Shown here piece after piece: positions 1-13,516 of a stretch of 60,000 bases of DNA (positions are counted from its first letter, which is position 1; each line of letters begins with the position of its first letter). A program made the position numbers and the translations under genes. The stretch is taken from the NCBI RefSeq assembly GCF_029227915.1, contig NC_079888.1:10215001-10275000 (forward strand), written 5' to 3'. The notes under the pieces are model-generated. The model was not told where the DNA came from and did not search any database. It worked only from the letters and a program-made list of their open reading frames with translations. Origin of the DNA: Hydractinia symbiolongicarpus. Its lineage: Eukaryota > Cnidaria > Hydrozoa > Anthoathecata > Hydractiniidae.

Positions 1-3000
1 ACGTTGGTTAAGCTCCTTGGTGCTAAGACTTCCTGTTATTAAGATTTTAGGCATGACTTTTATTTTCGGAGCTGCTAATTCAAAGAAGCGTTTATTTGAT
101 TGACAATCTATATTTATATTGTCGCGTTTTTCTGTCTGGCTGGCTGTAAGCCAAAATGGTAGTTGTAAGTAATGACAGTGGATTGTTTCATGGGATAACG
201 AATAATATTTCATAGTCACTGAAATAAAATGATTCCGAACTTAAAACTGTTTGTTTATGTATATTTTACTGTTTTACTTTAAAACTGAAGTAAACCTATG
301 AAGTTAGCTGATTTATATCATGCCTTCCTAAGTTAGTAAAAAGGCACTTTTTTGAGAGGGGTGATTATTTAAATACATTCTGCTACTATCTATATTTATT
401 TAAAAGCGATGTAAAATATCTATGGCGAACTGATATCAGGGAGGTGTGAAGTACAAGACTAATAATAAAAAAAAAGCAAAATTACTCACTTTGCTGTTGA
501 GTTCGCTAAACCTTTTAAACACTGCTCTCGACAGTTTAAGCTAAATCGTTTTAACATTGATATATTATAAAAAGAAGAGGAGAATTAGATGTCAGTTATT
601 GATATAATTGGTCTATCAAAGCAATTCGACAATACCTTTTTAGACATACTTTCAAATGATGAGTGTGGCCATACATTTTGCTATTGTGGTTGTTTTAGAT
701 GTTAAAGGGGCTATGAGTTTCATCCTTGTGTACATTAATAATAAAAACATGTCAACGGACAGTTTAAAAGGTCAGGACACAAAAATTTGTACGTACTTTT
801 AATATATGTAGGCAAACTGTTTATAATTATTATTGTATAATAAATATACTATTTTTTTCATGGGTTAAGTACAGCAAAAGGCTTTTTGTTGGTGAAATAA
901 ATTACGTTCTGACGGTCTTATAGTTAGGGTTAATTATTGAATTATTAAAATTATTGAATCTTATTGGATATTCAGTGTGGCCGCTATTCCTGGAAACTCT
1001 CTGAATCTCTTGGAAATAAAATTTTCTCCCGGAAAATTGCAAAAAGGAAGAAACTCTTCTTTTTTTTTACAGTTTTATTTTTTAAGTCACCAGGTTATAA
1101 AACGGTTTACTTGCTTTTAAATTAGAACCGTTCGGGTTTTTTTTCTTATTAAAATTTCTGATTTGTTACACAAATTTGCTCTTGCAAAAACAGCGAATTC
1201 AAAGAGCATTACTCTCATAATGCTCCTTAAAATATCCTAAAATTTATTTTTGAAAATTATTGACCGCCCTTCATACTTCTGTGTGTTCATAATGGGCAAC
1301 TTTCATGTGCTACTTTTTCTAACGGCATTAACACGTCACATTTTCTAAACTATCTTATTTCAAATGGTTTTATGCTTTTGCAAAAGACTTAGTTTAAGTT
1401 AAAGATGAAGAAAAGTCACAGTAATTAACCTTTTTTACTCTCATAAATCCATAAAACATCGTATTCTTATTTGTTTCAATAATAGTCACGAAATTCTAAA
1501 TATATTTTGCAGATGTTATTTGATTTTTTAAAAGTTAGTTATTTATATGTAATATAATGTGTTGATGACGTCATCCTTTATCTACAAAACTGTATCGCAA
1601 AGAACATAATCCTATACGTTATTTTCATAAACGTTTGATTTGAAGTCCTGGAATGCGCTTCGCTGACGTCATCAAAGTGTTTTATATCAATACTCTTAGG
1701 TTCGACAACTAGCTACTCTCATATAATACACTTTTTAAAACAAATGATAAGAATTAAAGCAGGCAGGAAATATGCATAAATGTTATCAATTTTAAGGCTT
1801 AAATTATTCTCTTCACATTCTTCTGTGTATTGTACATCTGCATGAAGTAATTAAAAACTTGTCATAAGTTCTGGACAGAGAGATTATATTGAAGAAAGCG
1901 ACACATGTAATTAATAGAAAAAAAAAAAAAAACTTGATAAAAATAGGTCGTTCATTTTGTTTTCTATAAAACATCATTCTTAAGATATTCTTAGTTTTCG
2001 AATAAATACCAGCCCTATATTCTTGTAAAGCATGTTCTTAAAAAAGCGTGTAATACGCTTATTTCGTCTTCCTGCGACAGGCAAAGTTAATGTGTTAATT
2101 AACTTTAAAAATAACTGCAGTAGCCACATCTGCTTGAAAAAAAATATTCTGATTTGTTGCGTAGTTTTACAAACCCGTTGTATAATTTAAAAATTTTATT
2201 ATACAAAGGGTCATGGGTAATTAACTTTTTTTGTTTCCTTACTGCATTTTAATTGTTATAACTACGTGCACAGGCAAAGTAACTGACAAATAATATGTCG
2301 TTGTCTATCTCCATTAAAGTTATTTTTTCCCACTAAAACTTCCAAGAAGTTTCTGAAAGTAAAGTCAATGTCCAAGCTGTATCAGTACTGTTGTTACAGA
2401 CTTGTTTTGTTCAAATTGATCCCAGGTTGTGGATGGAAATTGCCACTACAATTTAATGTATACATTCTCTTTCACAAGATTAAATTTTTAAAAGCTTTAA
2501 GTTGAGAGGCCATTGATTGAGACAAGATATATCCAGTTTGGAAGCAATGTTTATTTTCACTCTAATGTCGTAAACATTGAAATTAAATTGCTTTCTAAGG
2601 TATGTTCTTTTCGTTACAAACGGTTTTAATGAATATATTTTTTTACAGATTTTTATAATTCGGAAAACTATCAACTCGGATAAACAGATCTGCTTAGGTA
2701 GTTCTCTTTGGGAGAGATTAAAGAAAAGAGATTTTTGATTTTTTGCTGGCAGCGGAGTTGAAAAACTGCAGCTTAAGGGAATTGAAACGTTGGCTAAGAG
2801 TATTTGGTTGGTGTTAAAACATAACCTATATGTTTCATTACTTCTATTCAATTTTAAACATGAGCGTATCATAACACATGTTGAACGAAGTAGGAGCTAT
2901 TTCCCTGAAGAGATCCTCCATTCATCTTAGGTTGTATTACAAAACCAGATGTTGAAATAGTTATTTATAGCCGGTGTACAAGTTTGTAATGATAAGCAGA

Positions 3001-3478
3001 TATTGCATGACCATTCATTAAATTTCATCCACTCGAGGTGTAGGAATATTGTCTTATGAATAAATCAAAAAAACGCACATGCAGATCTTTGTCTCTTGAC
3101 TTTAAAATTAAATCTCGGTTTTAAAAACAAAAATGCGTCTGTAGATGCTAACAAAGTTCTCGTGTCAATCAATCTTGAATGTTTTTAACCAATCTGATAT
3201 AGTAACCAAGTTCAAAACAAAAGAATTTAATGCATAAATAATATGTAAAATAACAACAAAAGAAAAGTTAAAATAGCATAAACTTTTTGTTGTCGTTAAA
3301 CAAAAGGATTAAAATTATTTGATAGACTGATTGTTTTTTCCTCAAGTGTATAATTACTCTAATTATGCGCTGAGGAATATAGTAATACTTAGCAAGCCCT
3401 GACACTGATAAATAGTTACTTCCACGCCGCATTCTGCCCAACAAAAATTAGAGCATAAAACGTTCTAGCACATTGGTA
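1..3478. other. AT-rich non-coding host DNA
   Basis: No gene can be supported here. The sequence is AT-rich with frequent homopolymers and scattered stops. The only local structure is a pair of 12-bp inverted arms, TTGATGACGTCA at 1562-1573 and its complement at 1664-1675. Each contains a CRE-type TGACGTCA palindrome. They could be paired regulatory sites or the ends of a very small inverted-repeat element. Confidence 0.5.
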
Positions 3479-4152
3479 CAGTTGAGCCTCGTTTTAGCAA
3501 ACCCTGAGGGGACCGAGCAATTTTAGTTCGCTGTAATAAGGAATTCGTTAAAAGCGAACTTTTTAAAAATGGGTTTAAATCTGATAAATTCACGATTTTT
3601 TAGCACTGCTTAGTTTAATAATTATAAAGAGTTACATGAACAGTTACATAAAGAATTAAAGTCAATAAAAAAAAATTAATGGTTGTTTGTTGCTTTTTCG
3701 ATTCTTGACATTTATCGTATACTAGATGGAACTGGTCCAAATGCCTTCTTATATTAAATGCTACCTCATCCTTCTCAAAAAGACTTTCTTTTCTTCGATA
3801 GCCTTATATTTGTCACCGATGCTCACCCTCTTTCTCTTAGCAGTCGACATTTTGAAAACAAAAAATATGTAAACAAACAATTGAATAAAATTCAAAGATT
3901 GAATTTCGAATGCAGCTGATTCAATTTTGGTGATGCAAAGCATTCAGATGGTACTATTCGCTATTTCCAGGGGAAATCAGGCGTTGTTAAGATATTTTTG
4001 ATCGATATAATGAGGAATTCGGTAAAAGCGAGTTCGTTAAATAGAGGTTTTTTATGAGAGCTTTGTTAGCGAGAATTAAGGGACCGAGACATTTTGTTCG
4101 ATGTAATGAGGAACTCGCTAAAAACCATGTTCGCTAAAACGAGGGTCAACTG
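3479..4152. mobile_element. pogo/Tigger-like DNA transposon, internally deleted
   Basis: The left end reads CAGTTGAGCCTCGTTTTAGC. The right end is its inverted counterpart, reading CAGTTGACCCTCGTTTTAGC on the minus strand. Both ends are flanked by TA (3477-3478 and 4153-4154), the target duplication expected of the Tc1/mariner/pogo superfamily. Subterminal copies of a GGGACCGAG...TTCG..GTAAT.AGGAA motif lie near both ends. At 674 bp the element is far shorter than an autonomous pogo element. It keeps only a fragment of the transposase N terminus on the minus strand. Confidence 0.7.
3761..3850 (-). pseudogene. pogo/Tigger transposase N-terminal fragment
   Basis: The minus-strand reading from the ATG at 3850 gives MSTAKRKRVSIGDKYKAIEE and then runs into a stop. 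A basic KRKR patch followed by a helix beginning 'SIGDKYKAIEE' is what the CENP-B-type helix-turn-helix of pogo/Tigger transposases looks like at its start. The fragment lies between inverted repeats of the right type, which supports the call. Everything downstream (second HTH, DDE domain) is missing, so this is a fossil. The family call is inferred from about 20 residues. Confidence 0.5.
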
Positions 4153-4154
4153 TA

Positions 4155-7100
4155 ATTCCATATTTTCCTCTGGAATTTTTTTCTCGTGAGCTGTTTAAGA
4201 GTAAGCAGAAATATTTCAAGTAGCATTTAAAATGAAGAGAAAGAATATTATTTGTTTAATAAAGCAGAGAAATTGCTACAATAATGGAAAACCAAATCTT
4301 AAAACATGACGTCCGTGGTTCATAGTGCGGTATAGCTACTGCAGAAAATTCAGGATATGAAATAACTTTAACAACAGGGACTGAAAACGTTATAAAATTA
4401 ACAAAATAAGCTTTAAAATTAATTTCCATTGTTGTCAAAACGTTTGTTGTTTGTTTCATTTTCAGGCGGGAAGAAAAATTTGCTAATCTTATTTAAAAAG
4501 CGGGAAGAAAATAGACGACATTGGGCAATAGACAATTGACCTTATAGTATTTGTATTTCACTCGTGGAATTCGTTTGTAGACTAGAAATTGCCGTTTACT
4601 GAAATTGAACTTGTCTGTTTTCGTTTTAACTTGTAAAGTTTGTTTTAAAGTTTGTTCTAACAATCAACCAAAAGTGTAAAGAGTTTTCCAGTGGTTTTGG
4701 CATGTCATTTAAATCTTAATGAATTTTAACAGTTTTTACACCGGTGCTTGAAAATCGATTTCTAAACCTTGGAATTTCAGTTGCTTTATTGTTCACTTAT
4801 TATTGGTCCTTAAAGAGTGCAATTCGGACATTCGAGTGAGATATTAACATAATGCAGTAAGCTGAGAATATATTACAAGGATTAACAGGAAGGTTTGCGG
4901 CTTTATTAACCGAACGATGCTTAAGAAATAGTTGTTTATGTATAAAAGTATGCAATACAGGTTAAACACGTCAGCAAAATATGTTATATTTTATTAGAAA
5001 AGTAAGTGAGAGTATACGAGAATTAGAATTGGTGGTCCGAATATCACAAGAGAAAGGAATGCTTATTTTAGGGGTGGGGAGGAAATGATAAGAGAAGATT
5101 TAATTTTTCTATGACAGTTAACCAAATAAAGACACTAATGCGCCTTAAAATATGTCAAACTACGAGTTGAACAAAAATATTTGCGAATTATTTGCCTAAC
5201 ATCCGGAAAAAACCGACACGAGTTGACGTAATAAAGTCAAGTTTTGTCTTTTTTGTTTCTTTACTTATTTTTAAAATGATGACGTATTTGTGTTTCAAGC
5301 AGGCTAATCTATGGATGAGAGATCGAAATACTTCACTACTCTCCGTGTGGCTAAACAAACAAACAAAACCCACAACAATAAATACTAAACCAAGTCCAGA
5401 GTCATTTAAATACGCCTTAAAAACAATAGACTTTGCAATAACCTTTAAGAGCTATATTTTTTACTATTTTTAAAAAACGTGGCAGTCAATTTTCATGACT
5501 TTGTATTAAAACATGTGTTAACTTCTTATATGCTATGATAATATCAATGTGTATTTCCTTTTCTCTTTAATAAAATTCTTGGTAAAAAAAATGAAGATCT
5601 AGCAGTCCCTAATATTGCTTAACGAGCTAAGGAGGCAAAATACTAGGTAATTAAACATAACTTAATTCAGTCAAGAAACTTTGTTGTAGGTTGAGTCCAA
5701 AAGTCGGATTTTAAGGAAACTGCCTATTTCAATAAGGAATTTTAATAAAACTGTGGCCACATGCACGGCTGTGTATTATTCATTTTTAGTATATTATCAT
5801 AGAGATTTAAAAATAACTAAAGTTTTATTAACAACGCTCATTTGAACTGGATCTCACTAAACTTTTTTGTCCATGACCTTCGAACCTACCGCAGAGCAAT
5901 TTTATTACTTTATGGTAACAGGCAAACTAAGATGCACGTATTTCTCGGCTTTAACTTCAGAATTATATTTGACCTGATGACATTGTCAAGTTGGTCGGTA
6001 TAACTATATTTCTTGAAAATCGTGCAATGAAGTTGCAAAAAAATTAAAACTTTTTTGAAGTGTGGACTTTTATTCATGATGATATCTTGGCATATGTAAA
6101 GTTTGTAAGTATCCTAATCTTATCTTTTTCTTACAGATGGAAATCAATATCAACATCTTCTTTAAAGCAATCATGTGACATCACAAATTCCCGCATTTCA
6201 AATATTTAAATCTTAAATATGTAAGAACTAAAAAAGATCTTTAAAAAATTCCAAAACACTTGAAACAATAACTGTAATAAAATCATTTCCCTTTCAGCGT
6301 ACGTTTGACGTGAAAAAGTTTTAACAGCTCCATCCTGGGTAATTGGTTGTTCTTAGTAACTGACCTTAAAAGTTTAAGATGTTGCTTAAACTTCAAGTTC
6401 TTTATCTTTTACACAAGATGTGTATCTTACCCATTAACTTGTAGTGACAACACTGTTCACTTTGTTCAGACGGTGGATAGTCTTAATATTATTATGTTTG
6501 TTTACCATTTTTTAACTTGCTGAAGATTTACTATTATTTAAAGTGTGTTTCCAGAATAAGGTGTTTTTCCAAATAAATCTCAGCTTTGGTAGCTCCTTTT
6601 TAGACAAAATTTAGTCCAAAGTTCCTTTACAGGTGTTAATTTGAAAGAAAATGTATAACTGGTAATAATACACTTTTGCAGTATTTACTAACACATAAAT
6701 AATTCTTCTTTTTCCATCTACATTGCATTGATAACATAAAACTTGATATTTGAAGAAACCTATTAAATTTTCAAAAAATTAATTACTCAAACAGTAGGAT
6801 TTTTTCTAATATAAATAAATAAATCTACGGGTAATCCCAACCATAAAGGTCGGGTACGTAAAAAAGCGAATATTTAAAAAGCTTTTTCAAGCTTTTTCCT
6901 AAATAGGCAACTTGCCGGAAAACTTTACAAATCTATGGAATGCTGAGCTGTATAAAAGAATGAACAGCAATATAAAAGAAGTGTGATTCTCTAGTAAATA
7001 TTTACCCATTGTTTTTTAAAAAACTTTGAGACTTACTATTTTGCTAAAGATAATATGTTCGTGCAGCCACAACTTTCAGTTACCAAAGGGAGTAGATGTA

Positions 7101-8683
7101 TATTTTACAGAACAAAATGGTGTAACGGAACAAACAACTGATACTTGTCAAAAACAGCGACTATATTTTTGAAAGTTGACTCTCCATTGTAGAGAGTAAT
7201 CAATGTTTCGGTTATTCAGGTTTATTAGTTTTTCTGATATTGTGTGATAACTAGATATTTCGAGCCGCTTTAAGTCTCTCATGTATTGTGACTGTTAAGA
7301 ATAAGCGAGATGACAATACAAAGTGATACAATTTTTTCCGCTTTTGAGTTTATTTGACAGGTAACGCGCCAATTTCATTTCCGTTTTTATTTAGTAAAAG
7401 GCTACTCAATTAATACACAGTAAAAAAAACACACCATAAGATATATTCTGGGCTTAATACTTGACGTAACATACTTGCTCGCGTCTTTATTCGTAGCGTA
7501 ATGTCACGAAATGATTTGTGCTTTAACTAAATTTCATTGCGTCTATTTACAGGACATTATCCTGTGAGCTTTTATATTGTAAAGGATTGTTTTTATTAAA
7601 CAAAAATTTGTTTACATTTCTCTTTGGCAACAGCAAACGCAATTTGAGCAAAAAAACATAAGACCCGGACACGCGAAAAAGAGTGTAATTTAAACACGGG
7701 CGACCTCGTGGATTTTTCCACGGGTTAATGACTAGGTTGTATAACAATAGCCGTCCTCCCTCTGTTGTGGGTTGCGCGCAGATTTAGTCCCGACCAACGT
7801 CGCATGTTCAACCGTACCGAATAAATATTTATATACACAATCCGTTTTTCCCCGCACTTTTTACCTTAATTTAACTAACCAATCAGCAGTCTTTACTATA
7901 GGTATAAACCAATCAAAAAGCATTGTATTATCTGTCGCAATTGTTATTTCGGAAGGTTAGACTTTTGCTGCCCGGATAAGAAAATATCAACAACATAATA
8001 TCAACAATATCTACTCTATTTACTTTTTAAAGCTTTTTATTATTGTTTTTCATGCTAGGATAAATATATTTTCACGTTTTATAGACATATATGAGTCTTA
8101 AACAACCCAACTTTAAGGTTTTGGCTACGCAGAAAGATTTTGAGGGAGCATGATAAAATCAGATAGCTGGCTAGGCTTATTTATTGATATTCTTTGCAGG
8201 TGTTTCTTCAGTTTTATATAAGAGCTTTTCTTGGCCAACTATTTCCCGGCCAATTATATATTTTTGTGTTATCTTCACGAATCTGAGTTTTACACAGCTG
8301 CACCTGCTGGGATTGTGGCTGCTGTTAGCAACTTCCGGCTAAAAAGTGGAAGTAGCTAAATACAGTTAGCTGCAACAGAATTTTCAAATAATCTTTGTTA
8401 TACTAAATGCAGTTAGGTAGCTAGCTACACCTTTTACTGTTATATTAACTTTACCAAAAAGTCAAAAGTTTATTGATTAAACAACAGTCTCAATAATTTC
8501 GAACGACAGAATGTGTTTTTATTTAAACTGATAGTGAATTTCGCAAGTTTCCCGAAAACTTATTCCACTGAATAAAAAGGCTGAGTGGTCGTTTTCGCTG
8601 GACAGGGTAGCTAACAACACGGTCTACTTCACGTGTTTTTTTAAACCGAAGTTTCTATGAAGTTTTTTGGTAAAATGTATTAG
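4155..8683. other. AT-rich non-coding host DNA
   Basis: Nothing convincingly coding was seen. Short open frames exist on both strands (for example overlapping ones at 5188-5473) but show no recognisable motif and have AT-driven amino-acid composition. The one structured element is the Helitron-like end listed separately at 7696-7735. Confidence 0.5.
7696..7735 (+). repeat. Helitron-like 3' terminus (copy 1)
   Basis: The sequence starts CGGGCGACC and forms a hairpin with arms CGTGGA and TCCACG. It continues GGGTTAATGA and ends in CTAG. A short GC-richer hairpin about ten bases before a CTRR end is the signature of Helitron 3' termini. A second copy at 58852-58893 has a different stem sequence but the same layout and the same TAATGACTAG tail. 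No 5' end or Rep/helicase gene was found. Confidence 0.35.
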
Positions 8684-8830
8684 GCCTATACGCATGTGCG
8701 ACACGGATTAACTGTACTAAGTGCTCAGCCCAGTGTCACGATTCATTATTAAACTTTCAAGGAAACCTATTTTGCAAAATAAAATAATATTGACTAATTG
8801 TTTTGTTGATTATGATATAACCTCTAGTAT
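8684..8830 (+). repeat. dispersed repeat family A, copy 1
   Basis: This is a diverged member of a three-copy family in the window. Shared blocks include ATACGC.TATGTG, TGTACTAAGTGCTCAGCCC and GCAAAATwAAAwAATATTGACTA. The other copies are at 10099-10260 and 37009-37190. It has no coding potential or clear termini. It may be the conserved part of a non-autonomous transposon. Confidence 0.5.
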
Positions 8831-10098
8831 TATAGATATTTTTGTTTGATATATAGTTTTGTCGGTTTTTATTCAAACATCTATTTTTCTCGCCTTCCAG
8901 ATAAAATAAACACCACAATTTGCGCTGAAACAAACAACAAATAAAACAAGGAGTATTTTAAAATACAGGGTTGTAACATTATAAATTAGATATCCCTAAA
9001 TTGCTTATTTCGGGGTCTTTAAGTTTGTATTTGAAGGCTTACAACTAGTCAGTATTAAAAAACCTGATCTATTTGTTTATGAACCAAAATGATATTTTTC
9101 ATAGCAAGGTGCTTAAACAGAGGTCTTCGTACTTGAAAACACTATTTTATATCATCCAACAGGCACAAGACTAGTTCGACACTGTGATCTCGCTTAAGCC
9201 GTCTATGATACGTCTCTGTGAAAACCTTGTCAAGTCGTGTACAAATATTTTTTTACCTGACTTTGCAGGAGAGTTTATACTGGTATTGCTACCATAAACC
9301 TTTTAAGCACCACTGGCATGGAGGTAGATGTTACCAGATTCTCGATTTGAGCCCTAAATCAGTTTTGTAGTGTCACACGATCTTTCTTAACATAACACTG
9401 GATTATAAGTATTTTTTAAAGGCTAACTTATTTTCATGCAGATAAATTGTCAAAGTTGAATAAGTGGTCATTTTTTGATATCCCTATATGAACCAAAACG
9501 TGTATTTCTAACTTTCTTACTGAGGTGCGTGTATGTTTTCAGTTATTCTTTTCCCAATCTTTTCCTATTTTCCCATTTTCTTTGAAGCACTTACTGGACC
9601 ATAACGTTTCACCCCGGCAGTACATTTTAAAAAGTCCAAATGCGATGTAAATTTTCTAAAAAATGCTAACCCCCTTAAAATTTCTAGTGTTCTTGTCGTG
9701 TAATGTAAATATGTATCTCTTTCTATCTTTTGATTTGTGATGGAAATTTTTATCTAAATTTTGATGCCAGTTAAACAATGAGCTTTCCTAAATTACAAAA
9801 ATCTAAATATTTCATCGTGGTTTTCAACTTTGAACCATGAGATCGACGTCTGGAAGGGCATTTTCCGCCAATCTAGAGATGTAAATTTTAAATATTTTTC
9901 ATTTCCCGCCCACCATGGGGGCGCCTCAAATAGCCACTATATAAAGCGGATTCATATATCTAATTTTTTTCTATATCCCCCCCCCCCCCCCTCCCCAATA
10001 TTAAAATTGTGGTTACGACACTGTTTATTCCCATTTTTTAAAGTTTTAGCGAAAGAAACAAAAAATGAAGTTATGAAAAAATTGTTTAGGAAAAGGCC
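8831..10098. other. non-coding DNA
   Basis: No gene was seen. The stretch contains a poly-C run of about 14 bases near 9978. The AT-rich sequence between the two family A repeats is otherwise unremarkable. Confidence 0.5.
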
Positions 10099-10260
10099 AT
10101 ACGCCTATGTGTGACGCAGTTTACTTGTAATAAATGCTCAGTCCGGTGCCACATATAATTTATTACGGTTTACTAAAACTTATTCTGCAAAATTAAAAAA
10201 TATTGACTACTTTTTTGCTATGACGGGGTAACAAGGAGTTGTAAAATGTTCTTATTACGC
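10099..10260 (+). repeat. dispersed repeat family A, copy 2
   Basis: It shares the blocks ATACGCCTATGTG, AATAAATGCTCAG, GCAAAATTAAAAAATATTGACTA and TGCTATGACGGGGTAACAA with copies 1 and 3. It is the same orientation as both. Copy 3 also carries the GACGG.GTAACAA block, so the family extends at least this far rightwards. Confidence 0.5.
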
Positions 10261-13200
10261 GCTGCACTGGAAGTTAAATTTGATATTTTTTGTTGACGTT
10301 TTTTATTATTGTTATCATGGCTACGCAAATATAAGGGAGAGAATAACACAAAGAGATTAACATAACATAACTGATGTACTTGGACCCGCACACTATGGTT
10401 TGCTACGAAAGTTGAGTTGATAGACCATGAGAACGCAGAGAGTTTATGTATAGGCTAGGATTCCTAAAAATAAAAATACTTTGTTTTATTTTATTTACAT
10501 GGGGCATGCAGTGCTAGCATTCTCAAAAGGATGTGATTTTGAACGTCAAGACTGCTCATTTCAAGACCGGAAATTTTCCAATAGATGCAAAAAAATCCTT
10601 ATTTTTCGCGATGCATTTTTAACAAAGATGAAAGAAATGCTTGTTCAAACGAAGCTAGATGGAAACTAAGGGGGGAGGGGAGACGAAAAAAATACATTCC
10701 ATACAGATGGTTCGTCAAGACGTATTTTAAACGCCTCGAAAAGACGTCTCAATGAATTTTCAATTGGCTCTGTTAAGGACCTAAAAAAGACGACTTTTTA
10801 CGAAAAGACGTTATTGTGCCCATTGGACATCTCCCATTCCGCCGTTTCAAAGAAATTCAGAACTTAAAGCTTACCTCCCACTTTAAAAAAGTTTATGTTA
10901 TTCTGGTTATACTATGTCGAACATTTGGTAATTTGAGATTTATTAAGTAAAATTCGAAATAACAAAGCAAATGTAAAGCCACATTTTCTTTTGTTCACAG
11001 CCATTATATAAATTTTTTCGGATGAAACCCAGTTTGACGTCATCACACAAAGAAACACAATCGCATACTATGGTAAAACTACTTTGTATAAAATCCTGAG
11101 TCCCGACTACAGCGAAATTATCATCCGGGAGGTGACGTCACACGCCCTTCTGCGAAGAAATTTATTTAAATTTAAGAAACAAGATGGCGACTGAGACGAA
11201 GCTTTTTGCCTAGCTAATATTGTGCAATTTTAACATCAAATATCTTGCAAACAGATGAAAACAAGTATAAAATAATTTTATTTTCGTAATTAGTACAATA
11301 CTTTTAGTTCATTTTGATTACCTTTTTCTAAGTGAGGGGTGAGCTTTTAACTGCACTGTCAGTAAGCGTTTTTTTAGATTAAATACGTATTACCTTTCCG
11401 CAATGTGTACATGCGTAAAATGCTTTGACCGATTTTCAACAACGAGCAATAACCGATTATTCAAGTTACGCTGTCAATCGCGCAAAGAAAAAGAAAAACG
11501 GCTTCAAAATATCTATAAAAACAGAGATAAAAAATTGCTGGCATGTTTGTAATGTGGAATACCATATAAAGACAGAATGTAGAGTAACACAATAAACCCC
11601 GGTTTCCTTAATTGTTAAAATTCTAGCATCGCCGGTAACGATATATTTGCTGTGCCTCTTCAACTTCCTGAGAAGAAGTTTTTAGCAAAACATGTTTATT
11701 ACCACTTTTTGACACTTCCCTTTCCTCTTATGCGGTATGTGTTAGTTATGCCAAACTGCCCACTAAAACTTTGAAACACCTTTGTTCTTGAACCGCCCTA
11801 AAGTAGATTGTGAACCATAAATAAAAGTGCTCTCTTTATTTATGTCGCCAGGACGAATGACAAACTGCAAAAGAATTTAAAGTTGGTCTAAAATAAAAAA
11901 ATGTATATACAAAAGACATCGCATATGAGTCAATTCCAAATATGAGCATTTGTGACATCTTTTGGTTTTACAAAGAATACACTCCAACATGATGTGTTGG
12001 TTACCGGTTCATGTACCCAACATATGTTTTCTTAGTTCTCAGACGTATAGGTAATGCACGCTTTCGAATTTATTCCTTTAATGTGCCGCTGTTTTTTTTA
12101 AAAAAGCAGCAGCACATTTGCATCAAGATGATAAAATCTACACCAAAAATTTGATGTGGTCTGGAATTAATAAAATAATATAATAAAAAAGCGATACATA
12201 CAAGGAATTATTGTATTTGACATTTGTTTTAAAAGATACTCGTAAAAGAAATTCCCTATTTATCCTGAGACGAGGAGGTTTAAAAATGCCCTGGCATGCC
12301 ACGCCAATTGTCAAAAGCTTTATCTCTTATTTTTTAAATTTCTTATTAGTTACTACCTTTATTTAAGTTCTTTTTTGAGATGTTATTATTATTTCAAAAT
12401 TTTTGTATCAAGCGGCGTACCATTGATGCAAAACCCGTTTACATCCCTGAGCTTTTATGTTTTCCTGAAGTTACGTTTATTAACGTGCTATGAGTTTTTC
12501 AATTTTTAATCCGTTTATTGTTTTCTTTATTACCTGAAGTTTTCAATCTTATTCCATAAGAAATAAAATCTTTCCAACCAACATCTCATCAGAAAGGCAT
12601 ATCAATTTCATTCAGACATTTTGTCTAACTGGCGTCTTAATAAGGTAATGGATTATGGCTAAATAATTAAGTGTGAATCAAAGTCTTAAAATAATACGCA
12701 ATTTAGATATTTTAAGCATATTACTATATGTGAAAAACTGGAATGTTACAAAAATTTAGCGAAATTATTGCTTATGCATTTGAGGCATGACCCCTGGCAT
12801 GAATAATCTTGAAAGGGACTTGATTACAAAAATAATCGAGACAATCGACGTTCCAAACCCATTATACTTGTTGTTTTTGTGGTTGAAAGGAAATTAAAAA
12901 TAACGAACAATGAATAATTTTCCGTGATAAGCAAGTGTTTTTGGTAAACATTGCATTAGCTATCTTCATAATTTATTAGTCCTATATTGACCGTAAGCAT
13001 TCAAATCTTTCTTTCCTAAATCTTTCTGGCATGGTCACAAATTTGAGTCAAGTATTAACAGCTTATAACACACAAAACTATAGTTTTTATAAAAATACAT
13101 GAGCTTTCAGGACGCTTTTATTTAGGAGACCTAACGTCTGTTGCAATTAAAGTTCAGATGTCTATTACATACGGTGCTAGGTAGATCAGAAAAAACTAGT

Positions 13201-13393
13201 TTAAATTCTTTCTTAATAAGGATAAAAAAATCCAATTATCGTAAAAAGTAAATCAGCAAGCATCCTTTTAATGCCGTTAATATAGCTCAAATAAGTAGAT
13301 CGAGTTGGTTGGGGCACTTAAATGGAGCAGAGAATGGAGGTGTATAAATGGGTAGGAACGTGTGGGAACTTTATAGTTCTTGTGGAAAATCTC
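10261..13393. other. non-coding host DNA with one promoter-like cluster
   Basis: No coding exon can be defended. The promoter-like cluster at 11035-11190 is listed separately. The remainder is AT-rich DNA without recognisable elements up to the Polinton target duplication. Confidence 0.45.
11035..11190 (+). promoter_or_regulatory. possible promoter: two CRE sites and a YY1-like ATGGCG
   Basis: Two perfect TGACGTCA palindromes lie at 11035-11042 and 11133-11140. They are followed at 11181 by AAGATGGCGAC, which resembles the YY1-type element found around start codons of many animal housekeeping genes. The ATG at 11184 opens only nine codons before a stop, and no convincing splice donor was found. 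The call is therefore a cluster of motifs, not a demonstrated gene start. Confidence 0.25.
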
Positions 13394-13398
13394 AGAGG
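13394..13398. repeat. Polinton target-site duplication, left (AGAGG)
   Basis: AGAGG directly abuts the left TIR, which begins AGAGATAG. The same five bases follow the right TIR at 31809-31813. Polintons typically duplicate 5-6 bp, so this fits. Confidence 0.65.
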
Positions 13399-13516
13399 AG
13401 AGATAGAGAAATGTCTGTTCTGACACAGCGCACGTACATCAAGGTAAATTTCCTAAATATAATGCCAGTCACCAACACAAAATAATATTAAATGCCAATA
13501 ACTAACACAAAATAAT
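13399..13516. repeat. Polinton left TIR, outer segment
   Basis: This matches the outer part of the right TIR (complement of 31690-31808) almost base for base. The exception is an 11-base extra stretch, GCGCACGTACA, after GACACA. It contains two tandem copies of a roughly 30-bp unit (AATGCCA...AACACAAAATAAT). The match stops abruptly at 13516. Confidence 0.85.

Noticed and set aside
2480-2872. 130-codon minus-strand open frame
   Set aside because: Ser/Leu/Lys/Asn-rich composition expected from AT-rich DNA, no motif, no support from neighbouring features.
9830-10114. 94-codon plus-strand open frame with a proline run
   Set aside because: The proline run comes from a poly-C tract and the frame overlaps a dispersed repeat.
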